In this document: positions 35,001 through 43,827 of the stretch, in pieces
How positions within the stretch are numbered: the stretch's first letter is position 1
Layout of the letters: each line of letters opens with the position of its first letter
Source of the DNA: Lewinellaceae bacterium
GTDB lineage: Bacteria; Bacteroidota; Bacteroidia; Chitinophagales; Saprospiraceae
Direction: 5' to 3'
DNA length: 64,000 nucleotides
Assembly: GCA_020636325.1 (NCBI GenBank)
Contig: JACJYC010000003.1
Location: 62,001-126,000, forward strand
Translations under genes and position numbers: made by a program
Notes under the pieces: generated by a model
What the model was told of the DNA's origin: nothing
Database searches by the model: none
What the model saw: only the letters and a program-made list of their open reading frames with translations

Positions 35001-35605
35001 ATCTCCGGTTCTCCTACTTCCTCAGGGAAAATGACCTCCAGGCCATAGACGGTATCGGGCCGGAGACAGAGGGCATCCTCAAAAGCGCAGGTGTCCGTTC
35101 CTGGATCGGGCTGGCCGTAAAAAAAGAGGATGATCTGCTGGAACTGTTCACCGCCGCAAAATTCAAGATCGGCAAACAGGACGTTCAATACTGGAAGCAG
35201 CAGGCCAAGGCGGCAGCCGAGGGGAATTGGAACAGCCTCATCAAACTTCAGCGCAGCAAAATCGAACAGGAAGAAGCAGCAGGCGTCATCCGGCCCGGCA
35301 ACCAGCCACAGGCGGAAAAACGGGCCTTTATCCGGTTTGTCGCCCGTTTTGACACCACCGACCTGACCCTGTTCGAAGGCATCGACGAAGCCGTGGAAAA
35401 ACAATTGCGCGACGCCGGCATCCAGTCCTGGAGCGACCTGGCGAACGCCAGGAACCAACGCATCCTGGAAAAGGTCAACCCGGAGAAATCCCAATCCTGG
35501 AAAGCTCAGGCCGAGTCGGCCTTAAGGGCAATCAGGGGAGATCGCGAAGACGCCAGGCCCCCGCAACGCAAGAAAAAACAGGGAAAAAACCGGACAGACC
35601 AATAA
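32069..35605 (+). CDS. eCIS baseplate protein (Pvc12-like) with two C-terminal helix-hairpin-helix modules
   Basis: 1178 aa from the ATG at 32069, 8 bases after the fibre gene. The N-terminus (SWTDYNEHDPGVTLLEYLAF, then AITDLGYRTAFDI) is characteristic of the Pvc12/Afp12 baseplate family. Near the C-terminus are two modules: NDLQAIDGIGPETEGILKSA (about 990) with a distal WKQQAKAAAEGNWNSLIKLQ, and DLTLFEGIDEAVEKQLRDAG (about 1095). They match by eye the helix-hairpin-helix family with the pattern DDLxxIEGIGPKIxxLLxxAGI...WPEQAxLAAxGxWDELxxLQ. Such modules are unusual in a baseplate part. The basic tail (RKKKQGKNRTDQ) ends the chain. Confidence 0.82.
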   Translation: MDQPSSIKRIPPADKSMDFDFLRKEAIRYAQQLSGDSWTDYNEHDPGVTLLEYLAFAITDLGYRTAFDIKDLLYARENKKAPAPEFLLKNGKEPPINAFFGPSAILPAGPLIESDYRRLIIDRCNHLVKNAWFQPVTDQEQGYKGLYRVLVQLAEDYNPENDSEALQEIRHLLARYRNLCEDIEEVRVLQSEPVTVFADVYLMPDAFGEYVLAEIIFALEEYLSPSIPFYQPDELLEMGWDINEIFEGPLPLYGFIRPADLRPLESAVIVSQLRDLVAGTAGVRSVNNLYLRKKGARVYGDEVEIDPGTYLVLSKKEMISPEAVPYPVRLIKDGEEVPVNFSQVLRIYHTMAAKKRKISRLPQDFEEAAPVSGKDLAKVREYFSFQRLLPGVYGVGNYGLPEVAGRQRKAQASQLKGYLLVFEQLLANYLSQLAGVRHLFSLSEDVKATYFAGFPFDIPDVLHLQNFVPDAEDLPPGEAMRVIQESMRKWTTENFDPGAGRRNRFLDHLLGRFGEIFTGDHLRALFKEESNSGMLKKALIRTKIRFLQQYPELSRDRSIGFNYREPAWENDNISTLKKRICLFLDIKNQQNCSLTAGLELFEKTEEAPKKGSLLPMKTMLRLGWDEHRYKITPDGERWKLILITNPDPAAAGNLSDEKDVIPLYSGQSKQDCEQARVRLMEQLGKFNAGSEGFFIVEHLLLRPKRASGFKLVYRAEGEYEGIPLVFKSIDFQPSAELNRVLNDLVFLGTVFMNDTGAGRSDTPEFPNSNYLLLEAREGGYYLLLLRKHTPVLIAGREEDTEKGKTVRILPFRTRSEARQAILNAMDHLQTLKGNPSGIADFTDFEPEPLSGLAHIERDFYSHRLSFVLPDWPTYFQDPDYRQLFEQTVRLNIPVHLSIQFKWLGFKQMQAFEKTFQSWLEVKTADSADPGKADDLSLELLRYLHPSDDIESRIAGSRAEKTAAATPLRFFKAAYSHPDLRFSYFLRENDLQAIDGIGPETEGILKSAGVRSWIGLAVKKEDDLLELFTAAKFKIGKQDVQYWKQQAKAAAEGNWNSLIKLQRSKIEQEEAAGVIRPGNQPQAEKRAFIRFVARFDTTDLTLFEGIDEAVEKQLRDAGIQSWSDLANARNQRILEKVNPEKSQSWKAQAESALRAIRGDREDARPPQRKKKQGKNRTDQ

Positions 35606-35608
35606 CCC

Positions 35609-38600
35609 ATGGCCGCAAATTCCCATACGATCGGCCGGCACATCTTTGAGATCGATGTCGATAATCCGGCGGATGCGCAATTTGCAACCGAAGCATTGAG
35701 TCAGCTGTTCCATAACCGTCTTGTATCCGGGTTGGAAAAGATATTATCCGATTTTTCCCCCGGCGACGCCGTCATCCATTTCGACCGGATCGAACTGGAT
35801 ATCGGCGCTTTGACCAGGGATGATTTCCAACTCCAGGCCGGTTCGCGGATACTGGAGGCCCTGAAAGCATTCCTGGGACAAAAAACAAGGGAACAGGCCG
35901 AAACGCCGTCACAAGATGAGATCCCGCCCCTGGAGATGATCCGCCTTTTCCTGCGTTCGGGCAGGTTTCCCTGGTGGAAGGACGGCAAACAACCCGGCCT
36001 GTTTGCCGACCTCCTCAAAGCCGCCGCCCGGCAAGACCCTTCAGCCCTGAGGCAGGTATTGTTCGAAGAAATGCAGGCTGAAAAAAGCGTCCGGGATCGT
36101 TTAAGGTGGCAACTTCACGCATCCGAATTGTCCGATCTGAGGCATTTGACCGGAAGGGGCTCCCCCGCTATCCTCCGATCTGCAAAAGAGCTGGCTGACT
36201 TCTACGGTAGTCGCCCGGATGCGATCCCGCCGGGGATTGCGTTGGATCAGGAACTGGAATTCACGCTGCTCTATGCCGGTCTGTCATCCATGACGCAACC
36301 CGAATCATTTCTTCGCTTGTGGATCAGTCGTCTTGCCGAAATGACCGGCCGGTCCGTGGAGGCTCTTCTGATCCGGTTGAAAGAAGGATTGCAGGAAACA
36401 GCGGGCTCAACAGGAGAAAGGCGCACCCTGCAAGAGGCTGTCATAAAGGTGGCGGAGATCGCGAAAGCGCCCCCGGAACCCGCTGCGGGAGTTCCCGGTT
36501 CCATTGCCCCACCCGGCGCAAAGCCGTCCGGTCCGGTTGAAGCCGAGGGAAGCGCTCCATCTGTAAAAGCGCTCCCTCATGACCAGGAGCATACCCCGGA
36601 AACCCCGGCAGATCCCACTGCCCGAACCCCTACGGATCCGACCCCAATTGCCGGGTTTGAGCCGCCCGCTGAAGAAACCGGCCCGACTCCGGCAGGATCC
36701 GCCGCCGGTGATAGCGAATCCGTCGCCAGCCTTTCCGGGATATCGACCGAAGACCCTGACCGGATGCTGATCTTTTTCCTGCTGAACGGTTATTTCCCCG
36801 GCAAGCCCGATATTCTGGGCGGCCCGGAGCCTGATCACTTGTTCCGGTCTCTTACCGGCCCGGCCCAGGCAGCGTTCCAGACCGCATTCCTGCCCCTGGC
36901 CGCGGATATAGGCGTCATGCGGCGAATCCGGTCCCGGTTTTCCCCGGCTTCACAAATCCGCCTGCTGGATTGGCTGACGGGACGGGATTGGACGTCTGTC
37001 CTTGATCTGGCAACCCGGTTATCCGGACTTTTCCAACACCAACCGGCGCCGGGCGAGGTTACCGTTGATCTTCGCATGGTTTTGGAGGAGGAAATGGCCC
37101 TTTTGTTTGTAGAGCGCCCCGAACCCGGGGAGGCGAGAAAAACCATTTTGAAACGATTGATCAGCCGCCTTCAGGTTGCGACGGGATCCGAACCCGGCGT
37201 CCTCGCACCCTATTTTCATTCGGTCATCACCCGGGAGGAAATGGAATATTTCTTCGGTCGGCAAAACCGGGAGAAGGAGGCTGTTCCCCAACCGGGCTCC
37301 GGGGAGGTGGTCGGCTCCGAGACGCTGGCCCTCCGGATCGAAAACCGGCTTGACCGGGGGGAGTTTATCCCGGATGCGGCATTCCCCACTCCCGAGGCGC
37401 TTGAACAGGAAATCATCCGAAGGGTCCGGACCGGCGACCAGGTGTTATTGGACCGGTTGGTCCGTTTGCATAAAAAAACTGAAAGCGCGGGAAAGCAATC
37501 TGCCGCGTGGAATCCGGAACTGCTCGAAATCCTGGTTGAAAAAGTTGCGGGGCCGGATTGGGCCGCTATCGCCCCGGTAATGGCCGACCTGAGATTGATC
37601 TACGGTCAATCGCCGGTGAGCGGGCTTTCGATCCGGGAATTCCAGGCTTTGCAACAAAAATTGCTGCTCGACCTCAAACTTTCAATCAGCCGGGATCTTG
37701 ACCCCTGGCGGTTCTGGACGGCGATCCTGGAGAGGGTCGCAACCGCAACAAAACGCTCCGAAGCCGCCTTGCTGACCCGGTTCCAACAACAAATTCAATC
37801 CTTTGCCAGTCCAGCCGTCTTTCAAAGCGCATTGCCGTTCAGGATCCAGACAGCTGCTTTGACGCCCAAAAAGAGAACGGCGGAATCGGCCGGCCGGGAG
37901 GCTTATCTGCATTTTCTTCAATTCGGGGCCTGGCCGCCCGGAGAGATCGTACCGGACCCAGCCCGGAAAGAAGCTTTTTTTGTCCGGTTCCTGAAAGACG
38001 CGCCGGATGAATTCCGGTCGATCTGCCTGGAGCTGCGGGACAAGACCAACCTGGCGCAGCGGCTGGTCACCTTCCTGAGCCTGAAAACGGTTGACCTGCT
38101 GATCCTGACCCTGACCGGAAACCAGCAGGAGTGGAAGGAGCTGCTGAAAGAAACAGACCGCCTCGGAAAAACAGGCCTGGGCTTAGCGGGATTCCGGTAC
38201 CGGCCCGCAGAAATCCGGGAATACCTGCTCCAGACCATCCTGCGGGATTTGCGAACGGGTCCGGATCTCGTCCGGTCAACCAGGCATCTGTTGACCCGGA
38301 TTGCGCGGGACAGCGGCGCCGAACCTGCCGACCTGCTCGCCGGCCTGGTCCAAATCGTTCAAGAGCAACCCTATCCGGCATCCTACCGGTCGCTGCTGCA
38401 GAGGGTCAGGGCTTATCTGGAGCCGGCAGCCGTTCGGGATATCGAGGCCTTTCTGGCGTCGGAAAGGGAAGCTGTCCTGCCGGCGACCGGGGACGAACCC
38501 GTATTTTATTATCTGCGGACCGGTCAATTCCCCTGGTGGGCGCCCGATTTGGAACCGGAGGAAGCGCTTTCCGGATTGCTGGAAAGCGACCCGGACGGAG

Positions 38601-40249
38601 CCCGCGAGGCGCTGCTGCCGTTTCTGCGCCGGTCCGGCTGGCTGAAAAAATGGCTGGCAAGGCTGGATCCGCAGGCCCGGGTCCGGTTCACGGAGGCCGC
38701 TGCCGGAAACTACGCCGGTTTCGTGTCCGCTTTCCTTGAGCTGTTCCCCGCCCTGGCTGACCGGGGCGGCATCCGGAGAAAAGATACGCCGGATGCGGTT
38801 CGCGAACGCGTGATTTTCGCGCTGCTGACCGATCCGGGCATGGGTACCGATACCCTTACCCGGCGGATGATCGACGCTGTTGCGAAACAGGAAAACCTGG
38901 ACATGGGAACGGCAGCCGCAGCAATCGGTGAAGCCGCCTCAGAGCGGGTTGGCCGGCAGGACATCCGGTATTACCGGCTTCTTGAGCTTTTGGAGCAATG
39001 GCGACCTTCGACCCGCAGCGGGTCCGGGGCGCCCTTGCCGGATAGTCCGCCCGGACCCCGGGAAAAAGAAATCCCGGTAAACATTGCCGGATCCGATCCG
39101 GAAAAAGAACAGGAAGAAGCGCCCGGCCAGGATTATACCCAAACCGTCAGAAGCGGGCTGGCGGCATTCCGGCATTTTCTGCTGACCGGCAACTTAAAAA
39201 AAGGCCAATCGCATTGGCGCCAGGCCGACCTTGAGCAAATGCACCTGGAACTTATCGGGGCCAACCCGGCCTTTTACAAAACCTATATCCTGGGGATAAT
39301 CAACCAGAACAGGGCTGCAAAAAGGCTGGCCGCGACATTCCCCAGGCTGAGGCTTCCCGCAGCCTATCTGCTGCTGGAACCTTCAATGCCCTGGATACTT
39401 GAAACGCTGCAAGCGGTGAGCCGGGCAGAAGGGAGATCCCTGCACCAGGACCAGGCCGCTTATTTCCATCACCTTTTCGGATATGCAGCCCGGAAAGGCG
39501 ACACCGATCCCCAACAGGAGGACTATTTTACCGATCTGGCCGGTTTCCTGGCGGCAGCAGCGCCCATGCCGGTTGCGGTCTGGCTCGACCGGCTTGAGTC
39601 GGCCGGCGGCGAAATGCCCGAATGGATGGCGGGACTCATCCGGGCCGCAAAAAAACGGCCGGAGCCGCCGAGGGAAAAGGCGGCCGGGCCAACGGCCAAA
39701 AGCGGCGCAAAAAAAAGACAGGGGTCGGGTCGGCCGGAAGAAGCGGTGTACATCCACAACGCCGGTTTGGTCATCCTGGCGCCGTTCCTGCCGCGTTATT
39801 TCGACATGCTGGAGATGACTGCCGACGGGGCATTTGTTGCCGAAGAGGCTGCCGCAAGAGGTGCGCACCTGTTGCAGTACCTGGTCACCGGGCAGACCGA
39901 GACGCCGGAACAGCTGATGGTTTTCAACAAGATCCTTTGCGGATTGGCGCTGGAAACCCCGCTGCCCTTGTCCATTGATTTAACGGAAAAAGAACTCGAT
40001 ATTAGCGGTCAGTTGCTGAACAGCGCGCTGGCTAACTGGGAAAAGATGAGCGGGTCGACTGTCGATAACCTGCGGGCGACCTTTCTGATCCGGGACGGCC
40101 GCCTGCTGGAACACGAGGACAGCTGGGAGCTGAAGGTCGAATCCAAGACTTTCGATGTCCTAATGGAGTATCTGCCCTGGAGCACCGCCCTGGTCAAGTT
40201 GCCGTGGATGTCCAAACGAATAGAAGTAGAATGGAAAAAATTCAATTGA
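35609..40249 (+). CDS. eCIS tape-measure protein (CIS_TMP, Pvc14-like)
   Basis: 1546 aa. The start HTIGRHIFEIDVDNPADAQF and IHFDRIELDIGAL match the contractile injection system tape-measure family. The C-terminus (EEAVYIHNAGLVILAPFLPR, HLLQYLVTGQTETPE, TFLIRDGRLLEHEDSWELKV) is the family's conserved end. Between them a motif of the type (F/Y)xLxxGxxPxW recurs about five times, near residues 112, 385, 765, 965 and 1190, each followed by a helical stretch. A Pro/Ala/Thr-rich linker lies at about 290-380. The family sets tube length. It starts 3 bases after the Pvc12-like gene. Confidence 0.9.
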   Translation: MAANSHTIGRHIFEIDVDNPADAQFATEALSQLFHNRLVSGLEKILSDFSPGDAVIHFDRIELDIGALTRDDFQLQAGSRILEALKAFLGQKTREQAETPSQDEIPPLEMIRLFLRSGRFPWWKDGKQPGLFADLLKAAARQDPSALRQVLFEEMQAEKSVRDRLRWQLHASELSDLRHLTGRGSPAILRSAKELADFYGSRPDAIPPGIALDQELEFTLLYAGLSSMTQPESFLRLWISRLAEMTGRSVEALLIRLKEGLQETAGSTGERRTLQEAVIKVAEIAKAPPEPAAGVPGSIAPPGAKPSGPVEAEGSAPSVKALPHDQEHTPETPADPTARTPTDPTPIAGFEPPAEETGPTPAGSAAGDSESVASLSGISTEDPDRMLIFFLLNGYFPGKPDILGGPEPDHLFRSLTGPAQAAFQTAFLPLAADIGVMRRIRSRFSPASQIRLLDWLTGRDWTSVLDLATRLSGLFQHQPAPGEVTVDLRMVLEEEMALLFVERPEPGEARKTILKRLISRLQVATGSEPGVLAPYFHSVITREEMEYFFGRQNREKEAVPQPGSGEVVGSETLALRIENRLDRGEFIPDAAFPTPEALEQEIIRRVRTGDQVLLDRLVRLHKKTESAGKQSAAWNPELLEILVEKVAGPDWAAIAPVMADLRLIYGQSPVSGLSIREFQALQQKLLLDLKLSISRDLDPWRFWTAILERVATATKRSEAALLTRFQQQIQSFASPAVFQSALPFRIQTAALTPKKRTAESAGREAYLHFLQFGAWPPGEIVPDPARKEAFFVRFLKDAPDEFRSICLELRDKTNLAQRLVTFLSLKTVDLLILTLTGNQQEWKELLKETDRLGKTGLGLAGFRYRPAEIREYLLQTILRDLRTGPDLVRSTRHLLTRIARDSGAEPADLLAGLVQIVQEQPYPASYRSLLQRVRAYLEPAAVRDIEAFLASEREAVLPATGDEPVFYYLRTGQFPWWAPDLEPEEALSGLLESDPDGAREALLPFLRRSGWLKKWLARLDPQARVRFTEAAAGNYAGFVSAFLELFPALADRGGIRRKDTPDAVRERVIFALLTDPGMGTDTLTRRMIDAVAKQENLDMGTAAAAIGEAASERVGRQDIRYYRLLELLEQWRPSTRSGSGAPLPDSPPGPREKEIPVNIAGSDPEKEQEEAPGQDYTQTVRSGLAAFRHFLLTGNLKKGQSHWRQADLEQMHLELIGANPAFYKTYILGIINQNRAAKRLAATFPRLRLPAAYLLLEPSMPWILETLQAVSRAEGRSLHQDQAAYFHHLFGYAARKGDTDPQQEDYFTDLAGFLAAAAPMPVAVWLDRLESAGGEMPEWMAGLIRAAKKRPEPPREKAAGPTAKSGAKKRQGSGRPEEAVYIHNAGLVILAPFLPRYFDMLEMTADGAFVAEEAAARGAHLLQYLVTGQTETPEQLMVFNKILCGLALETPLPLSIDLTEKELDISGQLLNSALANWEKMSGSTVDNLRATFLIRDGRLLEHEDSWELKVESKTFDVLMEYLPWSTALVKLPWMSKRIEVEWKKFN

Positions 40250-41583
40250 CGTTAAACGCCAAAACCCTGGAAGGGGAATTCAATTGGTTGACCCAGGTTA
40301 TCCATACCCGGTTCAAGCTGTACTTCGGCCAGGAGAGCGAATTTTCGGATATCCGGGAGATCGAACCGCCTTCGCTCACCGGCGACCCTTCGCTTTACGC
40401 GCGCATCGCCTGCCATTATCCCTTTTCGGTGGAAGAAAGATTGATGGTGTTGCTGACCCTGGCGCCCCATATCCAGCCGCAGGCGCTCGATTTGTTTTTC
40501 ACCAAAAACAGCATTTACGACCGCGGCTACACCGAATTCGGCGGACTGGTCGGGCAAAACCACAGCGGATTCCTTCCGACCGGAGAGACGGCTCAATTCC
40601 TGATCGCCGGCAACGACCTGCAATACAGGATGCAGCTGACGGCGCTGTTTGACGAACAACATTTCTTTTTCCGGCATAATATCCTGCGGCTGGCGTCCGG
40701 CAAGTCCGAAGAGCCTTTTCTAAGCGGTGCGCTGACCCTGAGTGCGGAATACCTCGCCTATTTTACGACCGGCGATGATTATCACCCCAACTACAGCACA
40801 AACTTCCCGGCCAAACGCCTCACTACAGAACTCGATTGGCCCGACCTGATCCTGGATGCGCATATTCTGGAAGAGATCGAGGAGATCATCGCCTGGATCA
40901 GGCACAACGACAAGATCCGGAACGAATGGGAACTGGGCAGCCGCATCAAACCCGGGTACCGTTCCCTGTTCTACGGCCCCCCGGGAACCGGCAAAACCCT
41001 GACCGCCTCGCTGATGGGCAAGACCACCGGCCTGAGCGTGTACCGGATCGATCTGTCGCAGGTGGTGTCCAAATACATCGGAGAAACGGAGAAAAACCTG
41101 GCAAACGTCTTTGACCAGGCTGAAAACAAGAACTGGATCCTGTTCTTTGACGAAGCCGACGCGCTTTTCGGGAAACGCACCAGCACAAAAGATGCCAAGG
41201 ACCGGTATGCCAACCAGGAGATCGCCTATCTGCTGCAGCGCATTGAGGATTTTCCGGGCGTGGTCATCCTGGCCACCAATATGAAGGACAATATCGACGA
41301 CGCCTTTGCCCGCCGTTTTCAATCCATGATCTACTTTCCGGTCCCGGACGCCGAGCAGCGCTACCTGCTCTGGAAGATGGCCTTTTCGGACAAGCTGGCG
41401 CTCGATTCCAGAATTGACCTCCACCAGATTGCGGAGAAGTATGAGCTTTCGGGCGGCGGCATCATCAATGTATTGCGATATGCCGCGATTGCGGCTGTGA
41501 GGCGGGACAGCAACAGCATTCTGCTGCAGGATCTCCTCCAGGGCATCCGCAGGGAGTTCAGAAAAGAAGGAAAAACCGTTTGA
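40231..41583 (+). CDS. eCIS AAA+ ATPase (Pvc15/Afp15-like)
   Basis: 450 aa from the ATG at 40231, which lies inside the tape-measure gene and overlaps its end by 19 bases; an in-frame start at 40204 is less likely. A ~200-residue N-terminal domain precedes a classical AAA+ module: Walker A YGPPGTGKT (248-256), Walker B ILFFDEADALFG (about 303-314), sensor LATNMKDNIDDAFARRFQS with the arginine finger. Pvc15-like ATPases are needed for cargo loading or particle assembly. It closes the eCIS operon; the next gene is convergent with only 3 bases between the stops. Confidence 0.95.
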   Translation: MEKIQLTLNAKTLEGEFNWLTQVIHTRFKLYFGQESEFSDIREIEPPSLTGDPSLYARIACHYPFSVEERLMVLLTLAPHIQPQALDLFFTKNSIYDRGYTEFGGLVGQNHSGFLPTGETAQFLIAGNDLQYRMQLTALFDEQHFFFRHNILRLASGKSEEPFLSGALTLSAEYLAYFTTGDDYHPNYSTNFPAKRLTTELDWPDLILDAHILEEIEEIIAWIRHNDKIRNEWELGSRIKPGYRSLFYGPPGTGKTLTASLMGKTTGLSVYRIDLSQVVSKYIGETEKNLANVFDQAENKNWILFFDEADALFGKRTSTKDAKDRYANQEIAYLLQRIEDFPGVVILATNMKDNIDDAFARRFQSMIYFPVPDAEQRYLLWKMAFSDKLALDSRIDLHQIAEKYELSGGGIINVLRYAAIAAVRRDSNSILLQDLLQGIRREFRKEGKTV

Positions 41584-41586
41584 TCG

Positions 41587-42279
41587 CTACCCTTTCTTCC
41601 CCAGCTCCTCCATCATTTCCACCTGCAATTGCTGGATCTCCAGCAGCCGCTCCCATTGCTGGAGCAGGAGGTGGTCCATTTTTTCGTGGAGGGCCCTGAT
41701 CTCCAGTTCGGCCTTGAGGTTGATGCGGTAATCCTGTTCGGCGCGAAGGCGGTCCTTGGCTTCCTGGCGGTTCTGGCTCATCATGATCACGGGCGCCTGA
41801 ATGGCGGCGAGGCAGGACAGTACCAGGTTGAGCAGGATGAAGGGAAACGGGTCGAACGGATGCCGGACCAGGTATACATTCAGGATGATCCAGCTGAGCA
41901 AGGTAGCGCCGAACAGGATGATGAAGGTCCAGCTGCCGCCGAATTCGGCGATCCGGTCCGCCAGGTGCTGACCGAAACTGAGGTTTTCATCGCTCAGTTT
42001 ATTGACGTTGGCTGCTGTGAGTTCCCCCTCCCGGATGCTGTCGAGGATCTGGCGGTCCAACTGGCTCACCTCGCCTTTTTCCTGTTGCAGGACCTTTTCC
42101 AGGAAAACGCTCCGGTAATGGTTCAGGTCGGTGCGGCAGACGGATTGTTTTTCATTCCAGTCGGGGTGATCCGCCATGATCAGTTCGGCGATGCCCTGGC
42201 GCACCAAAGCCCCGGGTACCATTTGATGGGCGGGCCGTTGTTTCCCGCAGACCGGGCATGCAGTTTCTTTGGCTTTCAT
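41587..42279 (-). CDS. DUF1003 membrane protein with N-terminal zinc-ribbon-like motif
   Basis: 230 aa. N-terminal CPVCGK could bind a metal with a later Cys. The DUF1003 part is LADRIAEFGGSWTFIILFGA, LNVYLVRHPFDPFPFILLNL, VLSCLAAIQAPVIMMSQNRQ and AKDRLRAEQDYRINLKAELE, with two membrane helices and a C-terminal coiled coil. The family's role is unknown. It is convergent with the eCIS operon and shows no functional link to it. Confidence 0.9.
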   Translation of the reverse strand: MKAKETACPVCGKQRPAHQMVPGALVRQGIAELIMADHPDWNEKQSVCRTDLNHYRSVFLEKVLQQEKGEVSQLDRQILDSIREGELTAANVNKLSDENLSFGQHLADRIAEFGGSWTFIILFGATLLSWIILNVYLVRHPFDPFPFILLNLVLSCLAAIQAPVIMMSQNRQEAKDRLRAEQDYRINLKAELEIRALHEKMDHLLLQQWERLLEIQQLQVEMMEELGKKG

Positions 42280-42329
42280 GAACGAAGGATTTATAGCTTA
42301 AAGGTGGATAATTCCGGGGAAAATCAGGC

Positions 42330-42360
42330 AAAAAAAATCCACCCGGCGGCTACCGGGTGG
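42330..42360 (-). terminator. intrinsic terminator, minus strand
   Basis: CCACCCGG at 42339-42346 pairs with CCGGGTGG at 42353-42360. On the minus strand the stem is followed by a run of seven or more T (42330-42337). It lies upstream of the DUF1003 gene and can end read-through from the PepSY-like gene. Confidence 0.75.
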
Positions 42361-42437
42361 GCTACAAGGGAAAATAATACTACTGATAACAACCTGGAAT
42401 AACGAAAGATTAGTATGAAAACCAAACCGATGAAGGG

Positions 42438-42470
42438 AAAAATGCGGGGCCCAAGCCCGGGTCCCCGCAT
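42438..42470 (-). terminator. intrinsic terminator after the PepSY-like gene
   Basis: ATGCGGGG (42442-42449) pairs with CCCCGCAT (42463-42470), with further G/C pairing inside. On the minus strand a short T-run follows (42438-42442). It lies 27 bases past the stop of the PepSY-like gene. Confidence 0.7.
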
Positions 42471-42496
42471 CATACAACCCATCAAATCTATTCTCT

Positions 42497-43084
42497 TTAA
42501 CTGTCCCTTTTTTCTTTCCTCAGGGTTTCCTTCATTTCGCGGGAATAATCCCCGGCGCCGGAGGGTTTGACCTGGTTGCCGCTGCCGTCGTAGACAACGG
42601 TCATTTTTTCGCGGCCTTTTTCCAGTTTCACCCGATAATACACCTGTTGCCTGCCGGGTTTGTAGACGGTAATGAGTTCATGGTCGCCGGCAACTGCCCA
42701 GCCCGGGTATTCAGCGCCGATGGATCTTCCGATCTGGTGCGGCAGGATCACGTTCTTCAGGTTTTCACGCGCGGATATCAGCCGGCCGTTCGCGTCGTAG
42801 GTAGCCGTACCCGCAAACGCATTTCCGTCAATATCCACCTGATAGGTATCGTATTTATCCTGATTGACATCGTTGCGGACTACCGCCCAATCCTCGCCGA
42901 TCGACTGGATCGGGATGGCGGAATAGCCTGTAACGGTGCTTTCGGGAAAATCCTTTTCAATTGACGACATCACGACGGGCGGGATCTTGTCTTTCTTCAG
43001 CGGAATGACAAAAAGCTGGTCCTGGGCTTCAAGGAAGCTGCAACTTGCCAAAATCAGGCCGATTAACAACAGTGACTTTTTCAT
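42497..43084 (-). CDS. exported PepSY-like (BLIP-like) protein
   Basis: 195 aa. The N-terminus MKKSLLLIGLILASCSFLEA is a signal sequence; LASC could be a lipobox, or cleavage could follow FLEA. Two PepSY-like units follow, around VVMSSIEKDFPESTVTGYSA and GRSIGAEYPGWAVAGDHELI, each with the helix plus Y-x-V-x-(L/I) strand pattern (TYQVDIDGNAFAG, YYRVKLEKGREKMTVVYD). Such proteins are common periplasmic or surface proteins in Bacteroidota; the ligand is unknown. Two terminators follow it. Confidence 0.75.
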   Translation of the reverse strand: MKKSLLLIGLILASCSFLEAQDQLFVIPLKKDKIPPVVMSSIEKDFPESTVTGYSAIPIQSIGEDWAVVRNDVNQDKYDTYQVDIDGNAFAGTATYDANGRLISARENLKNVILPHQIGRSIGAEYPGWAVAGDHELITVYKPGRQQVYYRVKLEKGREKMTVVYDGSGNQVKPSGAGDYSREMKETLRKEKRDS

Positions 43085-43392
43085 GGTATTTGGTTTTTTT
43101 CAGGAAATAAGCATCAGAGGAATTTGAGAGAAAGACCCGGGTTTTTCCGAAGGTCACCGGCAGGCCTGTCAATTTCGTTGGAAACAGCCCATTTTCAGCT
43201 CATTTTCATCCATCCAATGTACCGTATCGGCGAATCCTTTTCCCGTACTGCCGACAGTTTTGAACCTTTCACCGAACGGTTATCCCTGTCCCTTTTTTTG
43301 ATCCCCATCTTTGGACGGCAAACCATACAGCATTTGCAGGCGGTCAGCCGCAATTCGGTCACTGATTCTCTCATTTTAAATCAATAGCCATT

Positions 43393-43797
43393 ATGAAGAC
43401 TTCATCGAAAATCATCCTGCTGTCGGCAGCGCTATTTCTCGCTTCTTCCCTTACAATTTCTGCCCAATCCAGCACGGGCTCCGGACCGGCCGCTACCCCG
43501 GCTTCCGCTACCCTCGCCCATGCTTCGGGGCAAAAACCAAAGCACAAGAAGAAATCCGCATCAAAGCACAAGGCATCCGCTGCGGGCAAAACGGCCAAAT
43601 CCAGGGACAAACACGCAACCGACGCCAATGCCGGTGAAATGAAACAAAAGCAGGACGCCAGTGCCGGGTCGGAAAGAAAGCCCCATACGATGACCGCTCG
43701 CTCCGGGCAGCAGAAACAGGGCACGACCGAACAGGGCGCCAAAACGGCCCGGGCCAAAAAACCAAAGGAAAACGGCGACACGGAGGGCAACAACTGA
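43393..43797 (+). CDS. small secreted Lys/Ala-rich protein, unknown
   Basis: 134 aa with a clear signal peptide (MKTSSKIILLSAALFLASSL, then TISAQ). The mature part is low-complexity and very basic (KPKHKKKSASKHKASAAGKT and similar), with no predicted fold. A strong terminator follows 31 bases later, which supports a real single-gene transcript. It may bind anionic polymers in the periplasm or outside; this is a guess from composition. Confidence 0.65.
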   Translation: MKTSSKIILLSAALFLASSLTISAQSSTGSGPAATPASATLAHASGQKPKHKKKSASKHKASAAGKTAKSRDKHATDANAGEMKQKQDASAGSERKPHTMTARSGQQKQGTTEQGAKTARAKKPKENGDTEGNN

Positions 43798-43827
43798 ATA
43801 CTGTTTATCCAACCTCATGAAATTCGG

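Noticed and set aside
18738..41583. Prophage or type VI secretion system
   Set aside because: No capsid, terminase, portal or integrase, and no TssJLM; DUF4255, DUF5908, LysM hub, CIS tape measure and AAA+ ATPase are eCIS markers.
43124..43387. 87-codon plus-strand frame before the small secreted protein
   Set aside because: No leader signal, no domain and poor codon pattern; it covers a likely promoter region.
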